Below are positions 21,364 through 31,697 of a stretch of DNA of 64,000 bases, piece by piece (the first letter of the stretch is position 1; the number at the start of each line of letters is the position of its first letter). This DNA is from Alistipes sp. (GTDB lineage Bacteria; Bacteroidota; Bacteroidia; Bacteroidales; Rikenellaceae). Below the pieces are notes generated by a model. That model made no database searches and was not told the origin of the DNA. It saw only the letters and a program-made list of their open reading frames with translations. The DNA is taken from NCBI GenBank assembly GCA_017536555.1, contig JAFXHE010000016.1, positions 1 through 64,000 of the forward strand, written 5' to 3'. The position numbers were made by a program, and so were the translations under genes.

Positions 21364-21435
21364 CCACGTGTGCGACAAAAAACAAGAGAGCCTGCCGTGG
21401 TCGGGCAGGCTCACTGTTAGAGTATGTGATATAGA

Positions 21436-22767
21436 CTACAAGCGTGCCTTGATAGCCTTTGACTCCTCCTCGTAACCAGGCTTGTCGAGAAGTGCAAACA
21501 TATTTCTCTTGTATGCCTCTACACCAGGCTGGTTGAAGGGGTTGACACCAAGCATATAGCCGCTGATGCCGCAAGCCTTCTCGAAGAAGTAGAGCAGCTG
21601 ACCAATAGTGCGCTCGTCGATGCGCTCAATCTCTATCTGCATATTGGGCACGCCACCGTCAACGTGTGCGATGCGTACACCAAGCTCTGCCATCTTGTTG
21701 ATGTCTGATATACGCTTGCCAGCCAGGAAGTTAAGACCGTCGAGGTTTGCCTCGTCAGCCTCTACGCGTACCTCATACTTCGAGTTCTTGACAGAGATGA
21801 TTGTCTCGAAGAGTGTGCGCTCGCCCTCCTGAATATACTGACCCATAGAGTGGAGGTCGGCAGTGAGCGTGACGCTTGCGGGGAAGATGCCCTTAAGCTC
21901 CTTGCCCTCTGACTCGCCATAGAGCTGCTTCCACCACTCGGCGATATACTGCAACTTGGGCTCATACGAGCCGAGAATCTCAATCTTCTTGCCCGCCTTA
22001 TAGAGCTCGTTGCGAACAATAGCATACTGCGCTGCGGGGTTCTTCTCAATGGGTGTAGCCTCGCCACACAACTGCTCCATATCGAGTGCGCCCTGCACGA
22101 ATGCCTCTACGTCGATGCCTGCAACAGCGAGTGGCAAGAGACCTACGGGTGATAGCACCGAGTAGCGACCACCCACGTTATCCTCGATGACGAATGTGGG
22201 GTAGCCCTCCTGTGTTGCAAGGGTCTTGAGTGCGCCACGTGCCTTGTCGGTGATGGCAACGATGCGCTCGGCAGCCTCTGCCTTGCCATAACGCTTCTCT
22301 ATCTCTGCCTTGATTAGGCGGAAGGCGATAGCAGGCTCGGTTGTAGTACCAGACTTTGAGATGACGATTGCAGCAATAGAGTACTCCTTAACAGCCTCCA
22401 TAAGCTCGTAGGTGTAGTCCTCCGAGATGTTCTCGCCAGCAAAGACAACCACAGGGTTGTCGTGTCTTCTCTTCAGCGACTCAAAAGAGTTGCTCATAGC
22501 CTCCAAGACAGCCTTTGCACCGAGGTATGAGCCACCGATGCCGATGCAGATTACAACCTCCGCCTTTTCGCGCAACTTGGCAGCTACAGCCTTTACCTCT
22601 GCGAGGTGCTCTGCGCTAATTGATGAGGGAAGATTTACCCAACCGAGGAAGTCGTTGCCAGCACCCTCGCCAGAGTGAAGAAGTGAATTTGCGCGAGCTG
22701 CTGCGCTCTGCATATCATTGGTGATTGTTACGCCAGAGTGTGCGGCGTTAAATTTAATAAGCTCCAT
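21436..22767 (-). CDS. pgi: Glucose-6-phosphate isomerase
   Basis: 443 residues, the short bacterial form. Family signatures are visible: [20 protein letters not shown], the sugar-phosphate SIS region with [16 protein letters not shown], and [19 protein letters not shown]. The active-site base region is [19 protein letters not shown], and a Lys lies near the end ([12 protein letters not shown]). It interconverts glucose-6-P and fructose-6-P in the cytoplasm. The start lies 27 bases after the gpsA stop, so the two are probably co-transcribed. Confidence 0.96.
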   Translation of the reverse strand: MELIKFNAAHSGVTITNDMQSAAARANSLLHSGEGAGNDFLGWVNLPSSISAEHLAEVKAVAAKLREKAEVVICIGIGGSYLGAKAVLEAMSNSFESLKRRHDNPVVVFAGENISEDYTYELMEAVKEYSIAAIVISKSGTTTEPAIAFRLIKAEIEKRYGKAEAAERIVAITDKARGALKTLATQEGYPTFVIEDNVGGRYSVLSPVGLLPLAVAGIDVEAFVQGALDMEQLCGEATPIEKNPAAQYAIVRNELYKAGKKIEILGSYEPKLQYIAEWWKQLYGESEGKELKGIFPASVTLTADLHSMGQYIQEGERTLFETIISVKNSKYEVRVEADEANLDGLNFLAGKRISDINKMAELGVRIAHVDGGVPNMQIEIERIDERTIGQLLYFFEKACGISGYMLGVNPFNQPGVEAYKRNMFALLDKPGYEEESKAIKARL

Positions 22768-22793
22768 AACTATTTTGTGTAATATGTTAATAA

Positions 22794-23798
22794 TTAGCGT
22801 AATATCTTCTTGACTGTCTGCATTGCATCATAGGCCGTTGCACCATTATACATCACCTCCCATACCATATCGGCGATGGGCATATCAATATTTCGGCGCA
22901 TAGAGCTGCGGCGTATGCACTCTGCGGCGTAGTATCCCTCGGCGACCATTGTCATCTCATTGAGCGCGCTCTTCACAGAGCACCCCTTACCAAGCAGCGT
23001 GCCAAGACGGCGGTTGCGGCTCAAGGGTGAGTAGCAGGTGACGAGCAGGTCGCCAAGATATGCGGCGGCGTTGATGTCGCGCGAGGCGATGGGCACAGCC
23101 TCATTGAGAAAACGGCTCATCTCCGAGGCACAGCCCGCGATGAGCACCGCGAGGAAGTTGTCACCTTCGCGCAGACCTACCGCCATACCCACAGCGAGGG
23201 CATATACATTCTTCATTATGGCAGCACCCTCCACGCCAAGTACATCGTGCGAGAGGCTGCATCGGAAGTAGTCGTTTGCAAGAACGCCCTCGACAACCTC
23301 TGCTGTGTGGCAATCTTCGGATGCTACGGTGAGGTAGGAGAGGCGGCACTGACCAACCTCCTCGGCGTGAGAGGGCCCTGTGACCACGCACATATTCTTC
23401 ATCGGCACGTCGTAGTAGCGGTTCATATGCTCGACGATGGTGAGGTAGTCGCCAGGGATGATACCCTTGACAGCAGATACGACAATCTTATCGGAGAGCG
23501 ACTCTGTGAGTGGCTCTAAAAACTTCTTTAAAAAGGCGGAGGGCATTGCAAGAAACACCACGTCGGCATCCTGCACAACGCTATTGATGCAGGGCGACGG
23601 TGTTATCAACGAGCGGTCAATGTCGCACCACGGCAGGTATTTCGAGTTACGTCCGCGACGCACAAGTGAAGCTCGTATATCGTCATTCAGTACCAACCAA
23701 TCTACGTGATGGTGGTTGGTGGTAAGAGTTTTGACTATGGCTGTAGCCCAACTGCCGTAACCCAGTACGGCGCATTTTGGTCTCTGTTGAGTCATCAT
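22794..23798 (-). CDS. gpsA: Glycerol-3-phosphate dehydrogenase [NAD(P)+]
   Basis: 334 residues. The Rossmann motif is GYGSWATAI, with Ala in place of the third glycine. The catalytic lysine region [15 protein letters not shown] and the substrate loop [10 protein letters not shown] are intact. GpsA reduces dihydroxyacetone phosphate to sn-glycerol-3-phosphate, the backbone of phospholipids. MMTQQR offers two adjacent ATG starts. It heads the gpsA-pgi unit, divergent from mreB. Confidence 0.95.
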   Translation of the reverse strand: MMTQQRPKCAVLGYGSWATAIVKTLTTNHHHVDWLVLNDDIRASLVRRGRNSKYLPWCDIDRSLITPSPCINSVVQDADVVFLAMPSAFLKKFLEPLTESLSDKIVVSAVKGIIPGDYLTIVEHMNRYYDVPMKNMCVVTGPSHAEEVGQCRLSYLTVASEDCHTAEVVEGVLANDYFRCSLSHDVLGVEGAAIMKNVYALAVGMAVGLREGDNFLAVLIAGCASEMSRFLNEAVPIASRDINAAAYLGDLLVTCYSPLSRNRRLGTLLGKGCSVKSALNEMTMVAEGYYAAECIRRSSMRRNIDMPIADMVWEVMYNGATAYDAMQTVKKILR

Positions 23799-23815
23799 AA
23801 GTGAAAAATTATTGA

Positions 23816-23849
23816 CAAATTTATAAAAAAAACTCCAAACTCTTGCAAA
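23816..23849 (-). promoter_or_regulatory. Promoter of gpsA-pgi
   Basis: On the minus strand TAAATTTG lies at 23823-23816 and a TTTG box at 23849-23846, 22 bases upstream. It overlaps the divergent mreB promoter. Confidence 0.55.
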
Positions 23850-23875
23850 ATCTCCATATCTTTTTCCTACCTTTG
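23842..23875 (+). promoter_or_regulatory. Promoter of the mre operon
   Basis: TACCTTTG (23868-23875) matches the -7 box. CTTG at 23842-23845 is a likely upstream box at 22 bases. It would give a leader of about 165 bases before the mreB ATG at 24048. Confidence 0.6.
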
Positions 23876-24047
23876 TCGGTGTATATACGCGCGCGGATTT
23901 TGCCTAAAGTCTATGTCGCTGTATATCAGTAAGTTCAAATGTTTTGACAAAAAAGCTGCAGCAAGTCTGTTTTTTACTGCCTTTTGCTGTTGGGCTGTTG
24001 TCGGCAGAGCGTTGATAGATTTGAAAAGATAAAAAATAGATAGAGAT

Positions 24048-25076
24048 ATGGGACTTTTTTCACTAACACAGGAGTTGGCGATTGATTTGGGTACAGCCAA
24101 CACCCTGATTATGCACAACGGTAAGGTCGTTGTCGACGAACCCTCTATTGTGGCTCTCAATATCAAGACGGGTAACCTTATGGCAATCGGTCATAAGGCT
24201 CGTATGATGCACGAGAAGACCAATCCTAACATCCGCACCATTCGTCCGCTTAAGGATGGTGTTATTGCCGACTTCGAGGCTACGGAGCTTATGTTGCGCG
24301 GTCTTATCAAGAAGGTTAACGCCACACGTGGTATGTTTGCCCCCTCATTGCGAATGATGATTTGTATACCGTCAGGCTCTACCAATGTGGAGATACGTGC
24401 CGTGCGTGACTCGGCGCAGCACGCTGGCGGACGCGAGATATACCTCGTCTTTGAGCCTATGGCGGCAGCACTCGGTGCAGGTCTCGACGTTGAGGCTCCC
24501 GAGGGTAATATGATTATCGACATTGGTGGTGGTACCTCGGAGATTGCTTGTATCTCGTTGGGAGGTATCGTATGTTCGGAGTCTATCAACGTGGCAGGTG
24601 ATGTATTTACGTCAGATATCCAGAACTACATACGCCAGCAGCACGGCATCAAGATTGGTGAGCGTACTGCCGAGGAGATTAAGTGTGCTATTGGTGCGGC
24701 TGTTCCAGAGTTGGAGAATGAGCCCGAGGATTACATCTTCACAGGTTCAAATATGCTCACCAACCTTCCACAGACGGTAACACTCAACTATAGCGAGATA
24801 GCTTATGCTCTCGACAAGTCACTTGTGAAGCTCGACAACGCGCTTATGAAGGTGCTTGAGGAGATGCCCCCCGAGTTGTACTCTGATGTTGTTAAGAATG
24901 GTATCTACCTCGCTGGTGGTGGTGCTCTTATCAAGGGTCTCGACCTGCGTTTGAGCAAGAAGTCGGGTCTGCCTGTACACATCGCCGAGGATCCACTGCG
25001 TGCTATTGCTCGTGGTACGGGTATCGCGCTCAAGAATATCGGCAACTTCTCGTTCCTTATGGGTGGCGACAAGTAG
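24048..25076 (+). CDS. mreB: Rod shape-determining protein MreB
   Basis: 342 residues. Actin-fold nucleotide motifs are present: phosphate-1 IDLGTANTLI, phosphate-2 DIGGGTSEIACIS, and the adenosine motif AGGGALIKGLD. MreB filaments guide lateral wall synthesis under the inner membrane. The gene opens an mreBCD-mrdA-rodA operon. The protein is complete and of normal length. Confidence 0.97.
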   Translation: MGLFSLTQELAIDLGTANTLIMHNGKVVVDEPSIVALNIKTGNLMAIGHKARMMHEKTNPNIRTIRPLKDGVIADFEATELMLRGLIKKVNATRGMFAPSLRMMICIPSGSTNVEIRAVRDSAQHAGGREIYLVFEPMAAALGAGLDVEAPEGNMIIDIGGGTSEIACISLGGIVCSESINVAGDVFTSDIQNYIRQQHGIKIGERTAEEIKCAIGAAVPELENEPEDYIFTGSNMLTNLPQTVTLNYSEIAYALDKSLVKLDNALMKVLEEMPPELYSDVVKNGIYLAGGGALIKGLDLRLSKKSGLPVHIAEDPLRAIARGTGIALKNIGNFSFLMGGDK

Positions 25077-25144
25077 TAGGAGGTATCATTAACCATTTTC
25101 GGCCCCTATGTAGCTTATATTCTGGGTGGCTGTTTTATCCCTTT

Positions 25145-25168
25145 AAGGCTGTCCACGGGCAGCCTTTT
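25145..25168 (+). terminator. Short hairpin between mreB and mreC
   Basis: AAGGCTG (25145-25151) pairs with CAGCCTT (25160-25166), followed by TT. It may reduce read-through from mreB, which is usually needed in larger amounts than mreC; this function is inferred. Confidence 0.45.
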
Positions 25169-25180
25169 CAAAGTTAAGTT

Positions 25181-26020
25181 ATGCACCGATTAATAGAGTT
25201 TATAAAGCGCATTTATGTTGTTGTGCTCTTCATACTTTTGGAGGGTCTCGCACTATGGCAGTATGCAGCATCTACGCCCTATACCGAGGCGAAGATACTA
25301 TCGCGCACGACTTGGTTTGGTGGCTTGGTGAGTGGTGCTGTCAGCGATGTTGCGCACTTCTTCTCGCTGCCCGACGAGAACCGTGTGCTCACAGCGCGTG
25401 TGGCAGAGCTTGAGCAGACGCTGGATCGTGAGCGCGAGATGCGTGGCGGTGGAGCACTACCTGTGGAGCAGGTCGAGGCAATGGGCTTCGACTACGTGCG
25501 TTACCGCTATTACTCGGCAAATGTTGTCTCAATGACCACTAACCGTCAGCGCAACTATGTTGTTGTTGACAAGGGCGAGGCAGATGGCATAGTGAACAAT
25601 ATGGGCGTTATGACACCCGACCGTAAGCTGGTGGGTTATGTTGTCTCCTGTTCGGAGAACTACTCGGTGGTTATGCCAATGCTCAACACCGAGTTTGGTA
25701 TAGGTGGCCGTCTTGTCGACAATAACTACGCTTGCTCGATACGCTGGTCGGGTAGCTCGTCACACTATGTCGAGGCTATCGACCTCTCTACCTATGCCAA
25801 CCCGCAAGTAGGTATGTCGGTGGAGGTTAGCTCGGAGCGTCTGCCCGAGGGGGTGCTCATAGGTACTATCGAGTCGTATGAGCTGAATGCTGTGAGTACG
25901 GCATATTCAGCAAAGTTGCGCATTGCGGCAGACCTCGCAGCTTTAGACAATGTGCTACTTGTGGAGAATGTCCACTATGGCGAGATTGAGGAGCTGTTAG
26001 AGAGTGTTCAAAGTAATTAA
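25181..26020 (+). CDS. mreC: Rod shape-determining protein MreC
   Basis: 279 residues. One N-terminal membrane span (about residues 11-30) is followed by a coiled coil (about 63-85, ENRVLTARVAELEQTLDRER) and two beta-barrel domains with NYVVVDKGEADGIVNNMGV. This is the MreC plan. MreC links MreB to PBP2 and RodA in the periplasm. The gap after it carries an unusual repeat. Confidence 0.93.
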   Translation: MHRLIEFIKRIYVVVLFILLEGLALWQYAASTPYTEAKILSRTTWFGGLVSGAVSDVAHFFSLPDENRVLTARVAELEQTLDREREMRGGGALPVEQVEAMGFDYVRYRYYSANVVSMTTNRQRNYVVVDKGEADGIVNNMGVMTPDRKLVGYVVSCSENYSVVMPMLNTEFGIGGRLVDNNYACSIRWSGSSSHYVEAIDLSTYANPQVGMSVEVSSERLPEGVLIGTIESYELNAVSTAYSAKLRIAADLAALDNVLLVENVHYGEIEELLESVQSN

Positions 26021-26027
26021 TGTGAAT

Positions 26028-26077
26028 GTTAGGAGTATTTTAGGAGTATTTTATTTTAGGAGTATTTTAGGAGTATT
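26028..26077 (+). repeat. Four copies of AGGAGTATTTT before mreD
   Basis: The unit TTAGGAGTATTTT occurs four times between 26028 and 26077, immediately before the mreD ATG at 26083. Each copy contains the Shine-Dalgarno core AGGAG, although most genes here lack one. Slippage would change the number of ribosome-binding cores. Confidence 0.8.
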
Positions 26078-26082
26078 CAGAA

Positions 26083-26598
26083 ATGTATAAATACGTATCA
26101 TATATCTGGTTGACCGTAGCGGTGTTGTTTGTGCAGATATTCCTGCTCGACAACATCTCTGTTGCCCTGTGGTTACGCCCGATGATATTTCCGTTAGTGG
26201 TGCTGCTGCTGCCTATGGAGTGGCGCACGGTGTGGGTGCTGCTCTCGGCACTTGGCGTAGGCTGCGTTATGGATCTCGCGCTGGGTGGCGCGGGTCTCTA
26301 TACTGCGTCGCTGTTGCCTGTGGCTGTTACGCGCCGCAGTGTGATGTATGTTACCACACGTCGCTCGGTTGAGGCGGGCGACCACGCCGAGCTGCTGTCG
26401 AAGTTGAGCCTCACGCAGCTTATGCTCTATATAGGAGCAGCTATGGCTCTCCACCACATCCTCTTTTTTGTGCTTGAGACATTGTCGTTTAAGGCTCCGT
26501 TCCTGCTGCTGGCGGTTATTGTTGCCAGCACTATTGTCTCGATGCTTCTTGCGTGGCCTATTGCTCGATTGTTTCTCGCTAAAGTTGTGGTGAAATGA
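26083..26598 (+). CDS. mreD: Rod shape-determining protein MreD
   Basis: 171 residues, almost entirely hydrophobic with about five membrane spans, as expected for MreD. Sequence conservation in this family is low, so the call rests on topology, length and position between mreC and the PBP2 gene. Its stop overlaps the next start (ATGA at 26595-26598), which implies translational coupling. Confidence 0.88.
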   Translation: MYKYVSYIWLTVAVLFVQIFLLDNISVALWLRPMIFPLVVLLLPMEWRTVWVLLSALGVGCVMDLALGGAGLYTASLLPVAVTRRSVMYVTTRRSVEAGDHAELLSKLSLTQLMLYIGAAMALHHILFFVLETLSFKAPFLLLAVIVASTIVSMLLAWPIARLFLAKVVVK

Positions 26599-28457
26599 GT
26601 AACTTTGTAAGATACCGTAACTTGCGTTACGTGGTGTACCTCGTATTTGTGGTGCTCGCTTGTAGACTCTTCTACGTGCAGATTATCGACGACAAGTATA
26701 AGGATCTCGCCACCTCAAACATTATGCGCTCTACTGTTGAGTACCCTATGCGTGGTGAGGTGCTTGACCGTCGTGGCGAGTACCTTGTGCGCAGCCGTGT
26801 ATGCTACGATGTGATGGTCGTTGCGCGCAATATCCCCAAGACAGGTTTCGATACCGTGCGCCTCGCCTCTATCCTCGACATCACGCCCGAGCGTCTTAAG
26901 TCGCAGCTAAAGAAGGCGCGACAGGCTCCGCGTGCCCCCTTCCTTGTTGCGGGCTACTTGTCGCAGGAGGCGAAGTTGATATTCGACGAGGGTAACTTTG
27001 AGGGCTTCTACACGCGCTTCCGCACGGCACGTGAGTACCCCCGAAAGATTGGAGGCAACCTGCTTGGCTACGTCAGCGAGGTCAACGATGCACAGGTGCG
27101 CCGCTGGGAGTACTACTCCGCAGGCGACTACATCGGTGTCGGCGGTGTTGAGTCGGCGTACGAGACGATGCTGCGTGGCGAGAAGGGTGTGAGCTACAAG
27201 ATATACGATACGCACGGTGCTATCAAGGGTGCGTATATGGATGGCAGTATGGATGTTATGCCCGTCAAGGGTATGCAGCTCACCTCGACTATTGATGCTC
27301 GTTTGCAGGAGTTTGCCGAGGAGCTTATGGAGGGCAAGGTGGGTGCTGTTGTCGCCATTGAGCCATCTACGGGCGAGATTTTGGTGATGGTGTCGTCGCC
27401 TACGTATAACCCCGATTTGATGGTGGGTCGTCAGCGTAATAACAACTATGCCCGAATGTTGCACGACCAGCGTAACCCGCAGTTTAACCGTGCTGTGAAG
27501 GCGAAGTATCCTCCAGGCTCGACGTTTAAGCTCGTGCAGGGTCTTATCGGCTTGCAGGAGGGTGTGTTGCGCCCGAATGATATGCACCCGTGTCACGGCG
27601 GTTATAAGTATGGTCGTCGTACTATGGCCTGTCACGACCACCGCTCACCTATCGACCTGCGTGATGCTGTGGCTACGTCGTGCAACGCCTACTTCTGCTA
27701 CGTGTTTAAGGATATCATCACTAACCCCAAGTATGCCAATATCAGTGATGGCGTGCGTGCTTGGAACGACTATGTATATAGCTTCGGCTTTGGTCGTAAG
27801 CTCGATAGCGACTTTACGGGTGAGGGCGCAGGCTATGTGCCTACTCCCGAGTACTACGACCGCGCATATAACGGACGTTGGAACTGGGGCTCTGTGATAT
27901 CGTGTGCTATTGGTCAGGGCGAGATGGGCTGTACGCCGTTGCAGATGGCAAACCTTGCAGCTATCGTTGCAAATCGCGGCTACTACTATATCCCCCACAT
28001 CGTCAAGCATATCGAGGGGCGCGACTCTATTGACCGCCGCTTCTATGAGCGTCAATACACTATGGTCGACTCCATCCACTTTGTGCCTATTGTTGAGGGT
28101 ATGTGGCGAGGTGTCAATGTGTGGGGTACTTCGGGCGGAGCACGTCTTCCAGGTCTTGATGTCTGCGGAAAGACGGGTACGGCACAGAATCCCAATGGTA
28201 GGGATCACTCGACATTCTTGTCGTTTGCGCCAAAGGATGACCCGAAGATAGCAATCTCGGTATATGTTGAGCACGGTGGCTTTGGTGCGTCGGTGGCACT
28301 GCCTATCGCGAGCCTCCTCGAGGAGCTATATCTCACCGATACCATCACACGCCCCGAGCTTGTGGAGCGCGTAAAGAACTATAAGATAAACTATACAAAG
28401 TATGACAGGATGCAGCGCGAGTATGACCAGCGTCGCGCAGAAAGGAGCCAGAAATGA
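26595..28457 (+). CDS. mrdA: Penicillin-binding protein 2 (transpeptidase)
   Basis: 620 residues. An N-terminal signal anchor (about residues 10-27) is followed by the dimerisation domain with RGEVLDRRGEYL. The transpeptidase domain has STFK (Ser309), SCN (ATSCNAYF) and KTGTAQ motifs. PBP2 crosslinks side-wall peptidoglycan with RodA. Both flanking junctions are 4-base overlaps, so mreD, mrdA and rodA are read as one unit. Confidence 0.95.
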   Translation: MSNFVRYRNLRYVVYLVFVVLACRLFYVQIIDDKYKDLATSNIMRSTVEYPMRGEVLDRRGEYLVRSRVCYDVMVVARNIPKTGFDTVRLASILDITPERLKSQLKKARQAPRAPFLVAGYLSQEAKLIFDEGNFEGFYTRFRTAREYPRKIGGNLLGYVSEVNDAQVRRWEYYSAGDYIGVGGVESAYETMLRGEKGVSYKIYDTHGAIKGAYMDGSMDVMPVKGMQLTSTIDARLQEFAEELMEGKVGAVVAIEPSTGEILVMVSSPTYNPDLMVGRQRNNNYARMLHDQRNPQFNRAVKAKYPPGSTFKLVQGLIGLQEGVLRPNDMHPCHGGYKYGRRTMACHDHRSPIDLRDAVATSCNAYFCYVFKDIITNPKYANISDGVRAWNDYVYSFGFGRKLDSDFTGEGAGYVPTPEYYDRAYNGRWNWGSVISCAIGQGEMGCTPLQMANLAAIVANRGYYYIPHIVKHIEGRDSIDRRFYERQYTMVDSIHFVPIVEGMWRGVNVWGTSGGARLPGLDVCGKTGTAQNPNGRDHSTFLSFAPKDDPKIAISVYVEHGGFGASVALPIASLLEELYLTDTITRPELVERVKNYKINYTKYDRMQREYDQRRAERSQK

Positions 28458-29902
28458 CATCTAAATATAACATATCATCATCGTCGGCATACGGCAACGG
28501 AGGCTCGCTCTTTGGACGCGTAGACAAGGTTGCTCTCGGACTCTATGTCGCATTGGTGGCTGTAGGTATGGTGTGTATTACCGCCGCAAGTTTTGACGAG
28601 GAGTCGGCGAGTATATTCTCCTTCTCGCACAACTATATGAAGCAGCTTGTGTGGGTGGGTATCTCGTGGTGCGTGTCGCTTGTGTTGTTGTTGCTCGATA
28701 GACGCTTCTTCCATATGTTTGCCTATCCCGCCTATATCGTGGGTATATGTTTGCTGCTATCGTGCCTTGTCTTTGGTAAGGAGGTAAATGGTGCAAAGGC
28801 GTGGTTTGAGTTTGGAGGTATGCGTATTCAGCCTGTGGAGTTTGTGAAGATAGCCACTGCCCTTATGATGGCGAGGGTTATGAGTAGCTACTCCTTCAAC
28901 ATAAACCGCTTTACAGACCTCGTTAAGGCGGCGTGTGTCATCCTTTTGCCGCTTGCTATCATCGTGTTGCAGAATGATACAGGCTCGGGTCTGGTGCTCT
29001 GCTCGTTCCTCTTTGTGATGTACCGCGAGGGCATAACCAAGTATATCTACTTCCCAGCACTCTTTACGGTCTTTCTCTTTATTGTGTCGTTTATCTTCAC
29101 GCCAGAGACCATATTCATCTTTCTGTTAGTGGCGTTTACCGCCTATACCGCTGTTAAGACGGGAGCCTTTGTTGCGCACATACGTTTTCTCGCTGCTGTG
29201 TTGCTTGCCGCGTTGTTGCTCGCTGTGTGTACGCCGTTGAGTGGCTACGCTGCGCTGATGATTGTGTGTGGCGTTGTTGCTGTTGTGCTCGTTGTTATGG
29301 CACTTAAGATGCGTGCTATGATGTTGCTGTGGCCCGTGTTGATGTTTGTCTATGCTATGGTCTTTGTGCCCACGTGCGACTTCCTCTTCACGAAGCTTGA
29401 GCCACACCAGCAGAACCGCATATTGACCTTCGTGGGTATGAAGAGCGACCCCAAGGGCATCGACTATAATGTCAACCAGTCGCAGATTGCTATCGGCTCG
29501 GGTGGACTCTTTGGCAAGGGCTTTATGCAGGGCACGCAGATACGCTACGACTATGTTCCCGAGAAGCATACCGACTTTATCTTCTGTACCGTAGGCGAGG
29601 AGTGGGGCTTTATGGGAGCTTTGGTGGTGCTGGCTATGTATATGGCTCTCATACTGCGGCTTATGCGTATGGGAGAACGAATAGGCGAGCCCTTTGGTAG
29701 GGTATACTGCTACTGTGTGGCGGCGATACTCCTCTTCCACGTGTGGGTAAATATAGGTATGACCATAGGACTTATGCCCGTGATGGGTATCCCATTGCCG
29801 TTGTTGAGCTATGGAGGCTCGTCGTTGTTGGCGTTCACAATGCTTATAATGATTGCTATATGTCTCGATGCCTCGACAAGTGACGAATCAAACATTATGT
29901 AA
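28454..29902 (+). CDS. rodA: Peptidoglycan glycosyltransferase RodA
   Basis: 482 residues with about ten membrane spans, the SEDS plan. Conserved stretches are NGAKAWFEFGGMRIQPVEFVK, the catalytic-loop part EKHTDFIFCTVGEEWGFMG, and the C-terminal PLPLLSYGGSSLLA. RodA polymerises glycan strands for PBP2. It is somewhat longer than E. coli RodA because of a central hydrophobic insertion (about residues 200-290). Confidence 0.95.
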   Translation: MTSKYNISSSSAYGNGGSLFGRVDKVALGLYVALVAVGMVCITAASFDEESASIFSFSHNYMKQLVWVGISWCVSLVLLLLDRRFFHMFAYPAYIVGICLLLSCLVFGKEVNGAKAWFEFGGMRIQPVEFVKIATALMMARVMSSYSFNINRFTDLVKAACVILLPLAIIVLQNDTGSGLVLCSFLFVMYREGITKYIYFPALFTVFLFIVSFIFTPETIFIFLLVAFTAYTAVKTGAFVAHIRFLAAVLLAALLLAVCTPLSGYAALMIVCGVVAVVLVVMALKMRAMMLLWPVLMFVYAMVFVPTCDFLFTKLEPHQQNRILTFVGMKSDPKGIDYNVNQSQIAIGSGGLFGKGFMQGTQIRYDYVPEKHTDFIFCTVGEEWGFMGALVVLAMYMALILRLMRMGERIGEPFGRVYCYCVAAILLFHVWVNIGMTIGLMPVMGIPLPLLSYGGSSLLAFTMLIMIAICLDASTSDESNIM

Positions 29903-29921
29903 TAGAAAAGAGAGTAGAGCA

Positions 29922-30701
29922 ATGAATAATGACCGCCTAATATTCCTTACCAACGACGATAGCTATATGTCGAAGGGCTTTCGCCTGGCTGTTGAGTTAG
30001 CGCGTGAGTTTGGTAGGGTCATCGCAATAGCCCCTGATAGGGTGCAGAGTGGTATGAGCCAGGCAATAACTATAAATATGCCCCTCTTCCTGCGTCAGAT
30101 AGAGCAGAGCGAGGATGTTGAGATATACGCCTTCTCGGGTACGCCCGTAGATTGTGCCAAGCTCGCCTTCGACCACTTCTTTACACAGCGCAAGGTCGAC
30201 CTTGTGTTGTCGGGTATCAACCACGGCTCTAATGCTGCTGTGAATGTTATGTACTCGGGAACGATGGGTGCTGCCATCGAGGGTAGCTTCTATGGCGTGC
30301 CCTCTATTGGTCTGTCGCTCGACGACCACGCTGCCGATGCCGACTTCGAGGGTGCTGTGAAGTATGGTCGTGAGATTATCCGCGCGGTGCTTGATGCTGC
30401 CGATAGGCTGCCGCGCCCGTTGTGCCTGAATGTCAATGTGCCGCGTTGCTCTGCCGACGAGATTCAGGGTGTGCGCCTTGCGCGACAGACACGAGGCTTC
30501 TGGCGCGAGGACTTTTATGCGCGCCAAGACCCCAACGGCAGGGACTACTTCTGGCTTACGGGAGCCTTCCAGAATGCCGAGCCCGATGCGGAGGATACCG
30601 ATGAGTGGGCTTTGGCACACCGCTACGTGTCGGTTGTGCCCGTGCAGGTGGATATGACCGACTATAAGATGCTAAAGAGCCTCGATGGTGTAATTAAGTA
30701 A
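29922..30701 (+). CDS. surE: 5'/3'-nucleotidase SurE
   Basis: 259 residues from ATG 29922. An upstream in-frame extension overlaps rodA and lacks conserved sequence. The metal site TNDDSY, the VIAIAPDRVQSGMSQAIT segment and SGINHGSNAAVNVMYSGTMG are the SurE signatures. It removes phosphate from nucleoside monophosphates. It follows rodA by 19 bases and may be on the same message. Confidence 0.94.
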   Translation: MNNDRLIFLTNDDSYMSKGFRLAVELAREFGRVIAIAPDRVQSGMSQAITINMPLFLRQIEQSEDVEIYAFSGTPVDCAKLAFDHFFTQRKVDLVLSGINHGSNAAVNVMYSGTMGAAIEGSFYGVPSIGLSLDDHAADADFEGAVKYGREIIRAVLDAADRLPRPLCLNVNVPRCSADEIQGVRLARQTRGFWREDFYARQDPNGRDYFWLTGAFQNAEPDAEDTDEWALAHRYVSVVPVQVDMTDYKMLKSLDGVIK

Positions 30702-30717
30702 CATATACGCAGGTGCT

Positions 30718-31686
30718 ATGACGGGTGTTGAGATATTGGTGATTGTGGCAATCGTGATGCAGAGCATTGCGGCATTTATTGCTTTGTATCTCGTCAACCG
30801 TACCAAGTATAGGGCGTTGTGGATATTTTGTCTTGTCGCGCTTATCACGCTTACCGTCGAGCGGTCGGCGCAGCTGCTCGCTTTCGACGGTATGAAGATC
30901 TCCTCATTGGCCTTTGCGTGGATGGGTATCATCGTGTCGTTGAGCTTCTCGTTAGCTGTTGTCTGCGCCCGCTTTTTAGTGCGACACGTCGACAAGGTGA
31001 CCTTTGAGCGTCGTCTGCTTGAGAACCGCTTTATGACAGCCGTGCTGCGCACAGAGGAGCGTTCACGAGCATCATTCTCGCGTGAGCTGCACGACGGCTT
31101 GGGCCCTCTGCTCTCGTCAGCAAAGATGTCTCTGTCGGCACTCTCCAAGACCAACCTCAATGACAGAGATCGCCGCACGCTACAAAATACAACCGCCGTC
31201 ATTGATGAGGCTATACGCTCGCTGCGAGAGATATCAAATAACCTCTCGCCACACGTGCTTAATAACTTCGGGTTGGCGCGAGGCATCAAAAACTTTGTCG
31301 ATAGGCTTTCTACGATACATACCGAGCGTATAGAGTTTGTTACAACACTGCGTGATGAACGCTTCGATGCCAACATCGAGGTTATCATATACCGTGTCGT
31401 GTGCGAGCTTATCAACAACTCGCTAAAACACGCTAAATGCACACATATCAGGGTGGTATTGCGCCTCGAAGACGACTGCCTCAAGTTGGAGTATTACGAC
31501 GACGGATGCGGCTTTGTGCCTCGTGATATGCAGGATAGATGTATGGGTCTTTCAAACATCAGCTCGCGCATATCGTCGCTCAGTGGCTCTTTTAGGCTTG
31601 TAAGCAGCCCAGGCAGTGGCGTGCAGGCATTTGCTGTGGTGAGTATTGACAGCGCACTATCCACGCCTAATGAATTTACGACATAA
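30718..31686 (+). CDS. Sensor histidine kinase, NarL/DegS type
   Basis: 322 residues. Two N-terminal membrane spans (about 4-25 and 33-53), a third near 65-87, then a HisKA_3 domain with the phospho-acceptor in SRELHDGLGP (His125). A HATPase domain carries ELINNSLKHAK and YDDGCGF, followed by GLSNISSRI. There is almost no periplasmic part, so the signal is probably sensed within the membrane or inside the cell. It is 12 bases upstream of its response regulator. Confidence 0.9.
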   Translation: MTGVEILVIVAIVMQSIAAFIALYLVNRTKYRALWIFCLVALITLTVERSAQLLAFDGMKISSLAFAWMGIIVSLSFSLAVVCARFLVRHVDKVTFERRLLENRFMTAVLRTEERSRASFSRELHDGLGPLLSSAKMSLSALSKTNLNDRDRRTLQNTTAVIDEAIRSLREISNNLSPHVLNNFGLARGIKNFVDRLSTIHTERIEFVTTLRDERFDANIEVIIYRVVCELINNSLKHAKCTHIRVVLRLEDDCLKLEYYDDGCGFVPRDMQDRCMGLSNISSRISSLSGSFRLVSSPGSGVQAFAVVSIDSALSTPNEFTT

Positions 31687-31697
31687 AACCGAAGACT

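Noticed and set aside
23867-24166. Minus-strand frame over the mreB start
   Set aside because: Lies opposite mreB and its promoter; composition is that of a shadow frame.
26595-28457. FtsI (division PBP3) instead of PBP2
   Set aside because: Gene order with mreBCD and rodA and the domain layout indicate the elongation enzyme.
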